Assembly: GCA_029982105.1 (NCBI GenBank)
Contig: JARRCQ010000122.1
Span: 1 to 5,670, forward strand
Length of the DNA stretch: 5,670 nucleotides
Source: Candidatus Atribacteria bacterium
Lineage (GTDB): Bacteria > Atribacterota > Atribacteria > Atribacterales > Caldatribacteriaceae
Reading direction: 5' to 3'
Shown: piece by piece, positions 1-5,670 of the stretch
Layout of the letters: every line of letters begins with the position of its first letter
How positions within the stretch are numbered: position 1 is the stretch's first letter
Program-made: the position numbers and the translations under genes
Notes under the pieces: model-generated
Seen by the model: the letters and a program-made list of their open reading frames with translations, nothing else
What the model was told of the DNA's origin: nothing
Databases searched by the model: none

Positions 1-12
1 TACCAATAGCAT
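1..12 (-). CDS. dctM: Start of probable TRAP large permease (DctM), cut by the window edge
   Basis: Only the first four codons are inside the window (ATG at 12, reading M-L-L-V). The start has a strong SD, AGGGAGG at 26-20, with seven bases between, and lies 29 bases after the dctQ stop. A hydrophobic beginning suits the first helix of DctM, and a dctM directly after dctQ is the standard TRAP order. The product name therefore rests on context, not on coding sequence that can be read here. Confidence 0.6.
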
Positions 13-41
13 ATTTTTTCCTCCCTACTTAATAACGATAT

Positions 42-569
42 CTAAGCCTCTACATCCAAATCCATATTTTCTTCGCTTTCAGCTTCAGAAATTGTAATTT
101 TGCCGTTCTTTATAAGGTCTCTTATTCTTAAAGAGGTGGTTATTAAAAGAAGGGCGCTTCCCACTGGTACGCTGAGAGTAGCCCACATATAACTAAACCC
201 GGGAATACCCTGAAAAGCCCGAAATCTGGTGTGGTAACAAAGGGGGATGCCATATCCAATCAAAAGCAACAAGAATCCAAAAATGAGGAAGTGGTTAAAT
301 AAAGTGATATAATACCGAACTTTTTCTGGCAACTTGTTGACAAGAACTTCCACGCTCACGTGCCTATTTTTCCTCCAGGCAGCATCAGCACTGAAAAAGA
401 CCGCCCAGGCAAAAAGAAAAGTAGACATTTCCATTCCCCACTGAATGGGGTAACCAATGGTCCTTCCAAACCCCGCAGCAAAAACCACTACCATAATCGC
501 AACCAGAAGAACCCCCGCCGCGATTTCTTCTCCCCTACAGAGGAGGTTGTAGATTTTTCGGATGGTCAT
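42..569 (-). CDS. dctQ: TRAP transporter small permease subunit, DctQ family
   Basis: 175 residues, usual for DctQ, the four-helix membrane subunit that partners the large DctM permease in ion-driven uptake. Hydrophobic segments lie near residues 16-38, 47-65, 86-110 and 127-148. The family pattern after helix 1 is present: GRTIGYPIQWGMEMSTFLFA, then AAWRKNRHVSVEVL (63-76), matching the usual R-x-x-H-I-x-V-x-x-L. The C-terminal tail is acidic. I chose the ATG at 569 because it has GGGGTG at 582-577 seven bases upstream and gives the canonical N-terminus just before the …GEEIAAG… helix. An in-frame ATG at 620 would add 17 residues but has no separate SD and directly abuts the intercistronic hairpin. 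The gene lies downstream of dctP and 29 bases before a further start codon with a strong SD, fitting the order dctP-dctQ-dctM. Confidence 0.9.
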   Translation of the reverse strand: MTIRKIYNLLCRGEEIAAGVLLVAIMVVVFAAGFGRTIGYPIQWGMEMSTFLFAWAVFFSADAAWRKNRHVSVEVLVNKLPEKVRYYITLFNHFLIFGFLLLLIGYGIPLCYHTRFRAFQGIPGFSYMWATLSVPVGSALLLITTSLRIRDLIKNGKITISEAESEENMDLDVEA

Positions 570-576
570 TTTTTGA

Positions 577-582
577 CACCCC
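577..582 (-). promoter_or_regulatory. Ribosome binding site that decides the dctQ start
   Basis: GGGGTG on the minus strand, seven bases before the ATG at 569, pairs with the CACC part of the anti-SD. The longer in-frame ATG at 620 has only the G-run buried in the hairpin stem nearby, so initiation at 569 is favoured. Confidence 0.5.
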
Positions 583-628
583 GCATTAAATATTTTTATT
601 ACCCTATTTATAAAGTCCATTTGTGGTT

Positions 629-663
629 TATTACCCCCAAGCTAACCTGGCTTGGGGGTAATA
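629..663 (-). promoter_or_regulatory. Intercistronic hairpin between dctP and dctQ
   Basis: A perfect 14-base inverted repeat (629-642 with 650-663; core ttacccccaagc / gcttgggggtaa) has a seven-base loop and a run of five G-C pairs. It begins 20 bases after the dctP stop on the transcript. No U-tract follows (the RNA continues AAACCACAA), so complete intrinsic termination is unlikely. Such hairpins after a binding-protein gene commonly protect the upstream message from 3' decay or lower the downstream level, giving more binding protein than permease. The hairpin is directly visible; the function is inferred. Confidence 0.75.
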
Positions 664-683
664 TTAATCTAATCTTTAACAAC

Positions 684-1673
684 CTATTTTCCGATTTCCT
701 GGTAAACTTTCTCTCTAGCTTCACTTATACCCAAAACTTCATAAGCCGTTTCTCCAGCTTTCCTGAATGCTTCCAGATTAACATCTTCAATTATAGTTAC
801 GCCTTTTTCTCGAATTATTTCTTTGTTTTTCTCGGTATTTTCCTCGATTAAGTAAGAAGTTTCCAGACCTGCTCGGTCGCATTCCTCCACCAAAATTTTC
901 TGGTACTCTTCGGGAAGACTGTAGAACCATTTGCTACTTACTACTTCAAAGTTTACCAGCAAGAAATGACGGGTTTCGCTGATATAGTTGAGAACTTCAT
1001 AAAGATTGCCTGAAGTAACATTATCATATACTAATTCTGCTCCATCTATTGCCCCCTGTTGTAGAGCAGTATATATCTCATCAAAGTTCAAAGCAGTAGG
1101 AGTGGCTCCTAATGCCCGAACAGATTCCTGCCAGATGGGAGCTGGTGGAGTCCGGATACGTAAACCTTTTAGGTCTTCTGGGTCTCTGACTGGTTTGTCT
1201 TTGGTCATAAAGTGCCTGTAGCCTTGTACCCAATTAAAGGATAGTACTTTAAGACCGTATTCTTTGTCCAGTATATCTATCCATTCTTGAATTGAAGGAG
1301 ATTCATTAAGTTTTTGGACCTCTTCAATACTTTCTACAAAATAAGGACCATTTATTACCGCAATTTCAGGTACGTAGTTACCGAGGCGAGCAGCATCGGT
1401 ATTTTGTCCCACTGGAACACCTTGACGGATCTGCTCTATGATATCTTCTTCAACTCCCAATTGAGCACTGTGAAAAACCTCAATTTTCAAACCCCCATTA
1501 GTTCTCTCATATACCCGCTCAGCCCATTTTTGAAACCCTTCATGATAGGGGTGACCGGGAGCCAACACGTGATTAAACCTCAAAACATATTGTTCCTGAG
1601 CTAAGGCAACCGAAGCCCAGAATCCCACTACTATTGCTAACACAACGATAATTCCAGTTAGTTTTTTTAGCAT
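684..1673 (-). CDS. dctP: TRAP transporter periplasmic substrate-binding protein, DctP family
   Basis: 329 residues, standard for DctP-type proteins that capture carboxylates in the periplasm and hand them to the DctQM permease. A signal peptide is clear: KK at 3-4, a hydrophobic core (about 8-20) and the cleavage site ALA|Q after residue 25; there is no lipobox Cys. The mature protein starts with the typical strand YVLRFNHVLAPGHPYHEGF. The block DPEDLKGLRIRTP (164-176) contains Arg174, at the position of the conserved Arg that salt-bridges the ligand carboxylate in characterised DctP/SiaP proteins, and NFDEIYTALQQGAIDGAE (196-213) is the family signature. The ATG is preceded by AGGGAGG at 1689-1683, nine bases away. 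The gene follows a palindromic control region and is followed by a strong hairpin and then dctQ. The ligand is presumably an organic acid, but its identity is not readable. Confidence 0.95.
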   Translation of the reverse strand: MLKKLTGIIVVLAIVVGFWASVALAQEQYVLRFNHVLAPGHPYHEGFQKWAERVYERTNGGLKIEVFHSAQLGVEEDIIEQIRQGVPVGQNTDAARLGNYVPEIAVINGPYFVESIEEVQKLNESPSIQEWIDILDKEYGLKVLSFNWVQGYRHFMTKDKPVRDPEDLKGLRIRTPPAPIWQESVRALGATPTALNFDEIYTALQQGAIDGAELVYDNVTSGNLYEVLNYISETRHFLLVNFEVVSSKWFYSLPEEYQKILVEECDRAGLETSYLIEENTEKNKEIIREKGVTIIEDVNLEAFRKAGETAYEVLGISEAREKVYQEIGK

Positions 1674-1780
1674 CTTAATAAACCTCCCTTTTTATATTGG
1701 TATTGGTGCTAAATAACAAAAAACCTCCTAATTAAAGCCTGAGAATTACTCACCCACTTATAATTTCTTTAATCACCTCC

Positions 1781-1833
1781 TTTAATACGTGAAAATTGCT
1801 ATTTGGGCAAAATAGTAATTTTCACGTATTAAA
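1781..1833. promoter_or_regulatory. Long near-perfect palindrome in the dctP leader
   Basis: The arms tttaatacgtgaaaatt (1781-1797) and aattttcacgtattaaa (1817-1833) are 17-base perfect inverted repeats. After one mismatch (1798/1816) a further six bases pair (ctattt 1799-1804 with aaatag 1810-1815), leaving a five-base loop gggca. As DNA it could be a dimeric or tetrameric operator with ACGTGAAAAT half-sites; as RNA in the dctP leader it would form a hairpin of about 23 pairs ending directly at the SD-like AAAGGAGGTGATT. It is AT-rich and has no following U-tract on the minus strand, so it is a poor intrinsic terminator. Which role applies cannot be settled here. Confidence 0.6.
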
Positions 1834-1846
1834 AACCAAAGAGACC

Positions 1847-1895
1847 ATTAAATTGTGGTATATAATACCTGATATATCACATACCACAATTTAAT
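1847..1895. promoter_or_regulatory. Palindromic operator candidate over the putative dctP promoter
   Basis: The arms attaaattgtggtat (1847-1861) and ataccacaatttaat (1881-1895) are perfect 15-base inverted repeats around a 19-base centre. Inside lies a smaller dyad GGTAT-ata-ATACC (1857-1869) and the palindrome GATATATC (1871-1878), so GGTAT half-sites occur three times (1857, and inverted at 1865 and 1881). Repeated GGTAT/ATACC dyads are reminiscent of operators bound by GntR/FadR-type regulators, which often control carboxylate uptake operons; that assignment is inference. Neither strand shows a T-run after the dyad, so it does not look like an intrinsic terminator. Confidence 0.6.
1862..1889 (-). 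promoter_or_regulatory. Candidate sigma-70-type promoter for dctPQM
   Basis: On the minus strand TTGTGG (1889-1884, three of six matches to TTGACA) is followed after 16 bases by TATTAT (1867-1862, five of six matches to TATAAT). Transcription would start near 1855, leaving a leader of about 180 bases before dctP. The whole promoter lies inside the palindrome at 1847-1895, as expected for a repressor-controlled promoter. A TATAAT also reads on the plus strand at 1861-1866 but has no good -35 partner and no gene ahead of it. The AT-rich context produces such matches by chance, so confidence is modest. Confidence 0.35.
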
Positions 1896-1993
1896 TTTAT
1901 CAAACCTGGCAAAAAATTCAATATCTAAGTTATAAACATTGTTTTATGCTTGATAAATATTTTTTTACCCAATTTAATAGAATAAATATCCTC

Positions 1994-3028
1994 TTAAAGA
2001 GGAAGTTCCACTACTTTACCCTCAAAGGTAGACCTCCGTGCTGCCTCAATCAGTTCCACCGCTTTTCTTCCTTCTCGACCATCTACGGGAGGGTTCTTGC
2101 CTTCTCTCAGAGCCTTAACAAAATCTCGAAGCATCCTTACAAAAGGCTGAATATCTACAGCAGCAGGGTCGCTGGCTCCAGATAAACCACTCTGTCCTCT
2201 TTCTATAACTGGTATTTCTTTAGAAAGAGTGTCAAGGTAAACTATTTTACCTCCTTCAACGATGGCACTTCCTTGCTCAAAATGGAGCTCCAGTCTCTCT
2301 GGAAAACCAGGATACGTAGCTGTGCTAGCCTCAATACTACCCAGAGCTCCATTGTTAAACTGAATAGAGACCACTGCCACATCTTCAACTTCTATCCCCG
2401 TATGAGCCAGGGTATTCATAAAACCACATACTTTCTTAGGTTCACCTAAAAACCAAAGTAAAAGATCTATGCTATGTGAAGCCTGAGTGGCAAGTGCCCC
2501 CCCACCGGAAGTCTCGACACGTCCTCTCCAAGAGCGAGCATCATAATACTCCTGCGGACGATACCATTTGACATAAGCACTCCCCATTATTGCTCTACCC
2601 AGAACTCCTCTTTCTTTATATTCTTTAAGTGTAAGAGAAGCATCGTCATAGCGATGTTGAAAAACAGCACCCAGGATAACCCCTGCTTCCTCACAAGTTC
2701 GGATTAATTCATCAGTACGTCGTAAGTTACTTTCCAGAGGCTTTTCCACTAAAAGATGTTTACCTCGAGGAGCAACTTCTTTCACTACCTCGAGGTGGTT
2801 ACCTGTAGGGGTAGTTACAATAAAAGCTTGGATATCTTCCCTCTTCAAAGCCTCATCAAGAGAAAGAGCTTCTACTCCAAAGTTTTTAGCCAGTTCGGTA
2901 GCTTTTTCAATGTTTCTACCTACTATGGCTATTAGTTTTGCCTCATCAAGCTGAATAAGAGCTTGAGCGTGAAGTTTTGCAGCAAGCCCATAACCAACAA
3001 TTGCAAATCCTATTTGCTTGTGGCTCAT
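1994..3028 (-). CDS. Gfo/Idh/MocA family NAD(P)-dependent oxidoreductase
   Basis: 344 residues, the usual family length. The N-terminal Rossmann domain begins with the dinucleotide motif VGYGLAAKLH (11-20), followed by VGRN (36-39) after strand 2, TPTGNH (73-78) and the family hallmark EKP (95-97), whose Lys is the usual active-site residue. The C-terminal alpha/beta domain carries GGG (175-177) and the catalytic-type H-x2-D in ASHSIDLL (His185, Asp188). Members oxidise or reduce hydroxyls of sugars, inositols, sugar acids and related compounds with NAD(P); the sequence does not give the substrate. The ATG follows AGGAGGA at 3041-3035 with six bases between, and that SD overlaps the stop codon of the preceding gene, which suggests translational coupling. 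Position behind a transporter and a putative hydrolase suggests that it acts on the imported compound or a cleavage product. Family call is secure; the role is inference. Confidence 0.93.
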   Translation of the reverse strand: MSHKQIGFAIVGYGLAAKLHAQALIQLDEAKLIAIVGRNIEKATELAKNFGVEALSLDEALKREDIQAFIVTTPTGNHLEVVKEVAPRGKHLLVEKPLESNLRRTDELIRTCEEAGVILGAVFQHRYDDASLTLKEYKERGVLGRAIMGSAYVKWYRPQEYYDARSWRGRVETSGGGALATQASHSIDLLLWFLGEPKKVCGFMNTLAHTGIEVEDVAVVSIQFNNGALGSIEASTATYPGFPERLELHFEQGSAIVEGGKIVYLDTLSKEIPVIERGQSGLSGASDPAAVDIQPFVRMLRDFVKALREGKNPPVDGREGRKAVELIEAARRSTFEGKVVELPL

Positions 3029-3039
3029 AGTTCGTCCTC

Positions 3040-4167
3040 CTAAAGCAAAAGTAGATCTGGTCGCTCAAAATGAAAATCTCCCACTTCCAGGGTAAAAACC
3101 GGAAAACGCACCGGGTAAGTTATAAATAGCGGACCATAAGATGTAGAGATAAAGCCATCTTCGGACTTAGTGCCAGCTATAGACGGGTTCCAGCAAAAAG
3201 CCTGGTTTTCGAGAATATTTTCCTGGCACTCAAAATCTACCCGGTAATCTCGAGGCAAGTACCCCATTGCTCCTCCTTGATGATGGTGTTTCCATTCCTC
3301 AGGGTATCCCAGTTCCTTATAGAGTTCCACTGCTCTTTGAAGGGGAAGCACAGCTTTATTACCAGGCCTCGAGAGAGCAATCATCTCGCATTCGATAAGT
3401 ACATTATCACGATATTGTTTCAATAATTCTGGCGAAGGTGTTCCAAAATAAACCATGCGGGTCGCTGTGGTTACTAAACCAGCATATCTGGCCATGACAC
3501 TTGCTAATAGTAATTTTCTAACCGGATTCCGAAAAGCTACCGGGTGGCGAAACCGATAAGCACGTTCATCAGCAGCTACCTGGAGTCCAATAGGTTCAAT
3601 CCTTTTATTCCAGAGTCTGAGAGCAATTTCTGCAGCTACCTCCGATTCAAGCATACCAGGATGCAAACTACACAGTACCTCTTCGAGTGCCCAGGAAACT
3701 TCCTTACCTAACCAGAGATAACGTTCCCTTTCTGTTTCCAGAAGCTGATAGCGACAACGATTGATTTCTCCTGATAAATCTTGCGTTCCTGGAAAAGCAA
3801 TATCGCAACCAATACCACCTTCTCCACAGATTTCTCGTACAATTTCCATTTCATTTCCCTCATACCAGGGATACTCCACAAGCTCAAACCCTTTTGTTAC
3901 TACTTTCTCTTCCTCCCTCATCCGAGGGGCTTCGATGTTGCTGACTATAACATAGCTTCCGTTGTTAGTAACCAAGATGCTGCTCACCCCAGTGTCTTGA
4001 GCCATACAAAGGACATTGGTTCCACCAGCGGTCAACCAGCTGAAATTTACATGTCTTTTTAAAAGTAACGCCTTCAGCTCTTTTTCTCCCATAAGTTTGC
4101 GAAGACGGACTAACTTTTCTTGAATCTCCTGCTTTACGGAAGAATCCAGATTGTTTTTCTCTAACAT
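3040..4167 (-). CDS. Creatinase/aminopeptidase-P-fold (M24-like) protein lacking most metal ligands
   Basis: 375 residues from the preferred ATG. Residues about 15-140 resemble the creatinase N-terminal domain (…LKRHVNFSWLTAGGTN…, …PWYEG…), and about 150-365 the C-terminal pita-bread domain. The pita-bread landmarks align, but the usual five metal ligands D, D, H, E, E read Ser223, Thr234, Gly299, Asn327 and Glu336: LLASVMARYAGLVTTATR replaces the D-x10-D strand, HHHQGGAMGY replaces HGTGHG-type, and WNPS replaces EP. His208 (RFRHP), at the position of the creatinase catalytic His, is kept. The HHQGG…GY, WNPS and GTKSED blocks resemble, from memory, a widespread subfamily routinely called M24 metallopeptidase. 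I therefore infer a metal-independent hydrolase of a small C-N-bonded substrate (compare creatinase, ectoine hydrolase) rather than a peptidase; function unproven. It sits between tctA and an oxidoreductase gene, and its stop codon overlaps the SD of the latter. Confidence 0.85.
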   Translation of the reverse strand: MLEKNNLDSSVKQEIQEKLVRLRKLMGEKELKALLLKRHVNFSWLTAGGTNVLCMAQDTGVSSILVTNNGSYVIVSNIEAPRMREEEKVVTKGFELVEYPWYEGNEMEIVREICGEGGIGCDIAFPGTQDLSGEINRCRYQLLETERERYLWLGKEVSWALEEVLCSLHPGMLESEVAAEIALRLWNKRIEPIGLQVAADERAYRFRHPVAFRNPVRKLLLASVMARYAGLVTTATRMVYFGTPSPELLKQYRDNVLIECEMIALSRPGNKAVLPLQRAVELYKELGYPEEWKHHHQGGAMGYLPRDYRVDFECQENILENQAFCWNPSIAGTKSEDGFISTSYGPLFITYPVRFPVFTLEVGDFHFERPDLLLL

Positions 4168-4173
4168 AGTCTC

Positions 4174-4181
4174 CACCTCTT
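4174..4181 (-). promoter_or_regulatory. Ribosome binding site that decides the M24-like start
   Basis: AAGAGGTG reads on the minus strand six bases before the ATG at 4167. The longer in-frame alternative is a GTG at 4176, but that codon lies inside this SD and has no SD of its own at a proper distance, so the ATG is preferred. The choice removes three residues (378 to 375). Confidence 0.65.
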
Positions 4182-4182
4182 T

Positions 4183-5655
4183 CTAATCTTTTTTCCGAAA
4201 GGCAAAGAAAAGCGACACTCCTGCCAGAATTAAAAAACAAAGCGAAATAGGACGGACAAAGAGTATTGACCAGTCACCTCTCGAAATCAAAAGGCTCCGA
4301 CCTAATTCTCCTTCAGCAATAGGGCCAAGAATCATACTGATAAGCAATGGAGCCACTGGAAAATCAAACTTCTCCATAAAATAGCCTATCACTCCAAATA
4401 CCAGAGCGACCGTGATTCCAAAAGCGCTTGAACTATCTGCATAAGCCCCAACTACACATAAAAGAAGTACTAAAGGAGAAAGAATCTTTTTGGGAATGGC
4501 GAGTATCTTTGGAGAAAATCGTGCTCCAAACAATCCCAACGCTAGAATAGAAAAAGCAATCACAAACATGGATGCAAAAAGCCTGTTAACTACTTCGGGT
4601 TGTTCCCGGAAGAGCATAGGTCCGGGATTCACTCCAAAAAGAATTAGAATTCCCAGCATTACCGCGGTGACAATATCTCCAGGAATACCCAGAGTTAAAA
4701 GGGGAATAAGTGCTCCTCCAGTTGTAGCATTATTAGCTGATTCTGGAACAGCAACTCCCTCTAATACTCCACTACCAAACTCTTCTCCTCTCCTGGATAG
4801 TTTGCGGTACTGACCATACGCTAAAAAAGTGGCTATTGAACCACCAATGCCAGGAATTGCACCAATTAGTGTACCCAGTGTTGATCCAAATAGAGAAGCC
4901 CCTAAAATTCTTTTTAGCTCTTCCCGAGAAGGCCAAATTCGTCCTATCTTACTAGACACCTGATAAGCCACTCCTGCTTTCTCTATATCTCTCAACACTT
5001 GAGAAACTGCAAAAAGGCCGATCATCACCGGCAAAAGTGGCAAACCTCCCTCAAGAGCATAAGAACCGAAAGTAAACCGGGAATAACCCGATATGGGATC
5101 CATTCCCATAGTACCCAGAAAAAGCCCCAGTAGAGCAGAGATTAAGCCTTTAATGACATCTCTTCCAGTTACACTAGCAATAACAGTGAGGCCAAAAACC
5201 ACCAAGGAAAAAAATTCTGGTGGGCCAAACTTGAGCGCTACCCTGGCAATTTGCGGAGCAATCAAGAAAAGAGCTATTGCACTGAGCAGGCTCCCTACAA
5301 AAGAAGCAATAGCTGAAGTTGAGAGAGCAAGACCTGCTTCTCCTCTTTGGGCCATAGGATAACCGTCAAGAGCCGTAGCAGCAGCAGAAGGAGTTCCGGG
5401 TGTACGAATCAAAATTGCAGGTATGGAACCAGCGAACATAGTTCCTCCATATATCCCGAGCATAACCATTATTGCTTCCGCAGCTGGAATATGATAAACA
5501 AGAGGCAGAACGAGAACAATACCAGTTGAAGCTGAAAGTCCGGGCAAAGCACCAACTACAAAACCGAAAACTACTCCCCCAAAAATATACAAGAGAGTCT
5601 GAGGATTGAGAATCTGGCTCAATCCTTCTAAAAGGCTTATCTGAATGATATCCAT
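4183..5655 (-). CDS. tctA: Tripartite tricarboxylate transporter large permease, TctA family
   Basis: Large membrane subunit of a TTT (tripartite tricarboxylate transporter) system. In known systems TctA with the small TctB drives ion-coupled uptake of carboxylates delivered by a periplasmic TctC protein. The 490-residue length is normal for TctA. Visible signatures are GALPGLSAS near residues 35-43, the segment YGGTMFAGSIPAILIRTPGT at 69-88, and a second related loop GAIPGIGGS at 265-273 followed by PESANNATTGGALIPLLTLG at 304-323; the paired GA(L/I)PG loops reflect the internal two-fold repeat of the family. Many hydrophobic segments fill the rest and the C-terminus is short and basic (FRKKD). 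The ATG is preceded by GGAGGT at 5666-5661 with five bases between. The next gene starts 15 bases after its stop. No tctB or tctC is in the window; they may lie upstream beyond 5670. The substrate (citrate, other di/tricarboxylate, or something unrelated) is not predictable from this subunit. Confidence 0.95.
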   Translation of the reverse strand: MDIIQISLLEGLSQILNPQTLLYIFGGVVFGFVVGALPGLSASTGIVLVLPLVYHIPAAEAIMVMLGIYGGTMFAGSIPAILIRTPGTPSAAATALDGYPMAQRGEAGLALSTSAIASFVGSLLSAIALFLIAPQIARVALKFGPPEFFSLVVFGLTVIASVTGRDVIKGLISALLGLFLGTMGMDPISGYSRFTFGSYALEGGLPLLPVMIGLFAVSQVLRDIEKAGVAYQVSSKIGRIWPSREELKRILGASLFGSTLGTLIGAIPGIGGSIATFLAYGQYRKLSRRGEEFGSGVLEGVAVPESANNATTGGALIPLLTLGIPGDIVTAVMLGILILFGVNPGPMLFREQPEVVNRLFASMFVIAFSILALGLFGARFSPKILAIPKKILSPLVLLLCVVGAYADSSSAFGITVALVFGVIGYFMEKFDFPVAPLLISMILGPIAEGELGRSLLISRGDWSILFVRPISLCFLILAGVSLFFAFRKKD

Positions 5656-5670
5656 TTTCTACCTCCAGAA

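Larger units (their letters stand above)
1674..1993. other. Non-coding control region between the oxidoreductase gene and dctP
   Basis: A 320-base AT-rich stretch without a convincing gene. Reading along the minus strand it holds: about 100 bases after the oxidoreductase stop with nothing recognisable and no stem followed by a T-run that would serve as a terminator; a palindrome at 1847-1895 over a candidate promoter; a second, longer palindrome at 1781-1833; an unusually perfect SD-like AAAGGAGGTGATT at 1783-1771 with no start codon at a usable distance; a second SD-like TAGGAGG at 1730-1724; and the real dctP SD at 1689-1683. The layout fits an independently regulated start for the TRAP operon. 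Confidence 0.7.

Noticed and set aside
360..851. Plus-strand open frame of 163 codons across the dctQ/dctP junction
   Set aside because: It runs antisense to two well-supported genes and through the hairpin; the product is low-complexity (rich in F, N, S, Y) with no family resemblance, and no SD was identified for it.
1781..1895. The two palindromes considered as a CRISPR array or tandem repeat
   Set aside because: The two dyads differ in sequence, there is one of each, and no regularly spaced direct repeats are present.
1990..2002. Small inverted repeat cctctt-a-aagagg at the oxidoreductase stop codon, considered as a terminator
   Set aside because: At most five usable pairs with a three-base loop, overlapping the coding end, and no T-run following on the minus strand.
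1946..2185. Plus-strand open frame of 79 codons entering the control region
   Set aside because: Most of it is antisense to the 3' end of the oxidoreductase gene, and nothing in its product is recognisable.
3965..4240. Minus-strand frame of 91 codons overlapping the tctA 3' end and the M24-like 5' end
   Set aside because: It overlaps both real genes in another frame, and its translation shows no family signal; the M24-like frame has clear domain features over the same bases.
4490..4813. Plus-strand open frame antisense to tctA
   Set aside because: An opposite-strand shadow of a strongly conserved membrane protein gene; no recognisable product.

Overview
All recognisable genes lie on the minus strand, so the window is read from high to low coordinates. 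In transcription order they are: a large TctA-type permease (5655-4183), a creatinase/aminopeptidase-P-fold (M24-like) protein (4167-3040), a Gfo/Idh/MocA oxidoreductase (3028-1994), a 320-base non-coding stretch with two long palindromes, a periplasmic TRAP binding protein DctP (1673-684), a TRAP small permease DctQ (569-42), and the first four codons of what is very probably the TRAP large permease DctM (12-1, cut by the window edge).

The organism is a bacterium of moderate to low GC with strong Shine-Dalgarno sites (AGGAGG-type) before most genes. DctP has an ordinary cleavable signal peptide and no lipoprotein cysteine, so it is probably a free periplasmic protein in a cell with two membranes. 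Tripartite TTT and TRAP uptake systems side by side are common in anaerobic organic-acid and amino-acid scavengers (for example Synergistota, Atribacterota, some Thermotogota and proteobacteria). The window alone does not fix the phylum.

Layout: tctA, the M24-like gene and the oxidoreductase gene are separated by only 15 and 11 bases, and the SD of each downstream gene sits at or over the preceding stop. They look like one translationally coupled operon. tctB and tctC are not seen and, if linked, would lie beyond 5670. The non-coding stretch 1674-1993 probably holds the promoter and control region of a separate dctPQM operon: one palindrome covers a plausible promoter and the second would fall in the 5' leader. 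A strong hairpin without a U-tract lies between dctP and dctQ and probably allows more DctP than permease to be made.

Taken together, the cluster looks like a catabolic island: two ion-driven transporters for carboxylate-type substrates, plus a putative hydrolase and an NAD(P)-dependent oxidoreductase to process what is imported. The substrate cannot be read from the sequence. The least ordinary protein is the M24-like one, which keeps the fold signatures and a candidate active-site His but has lost four of the five metal ligands of true M24 peptidases.
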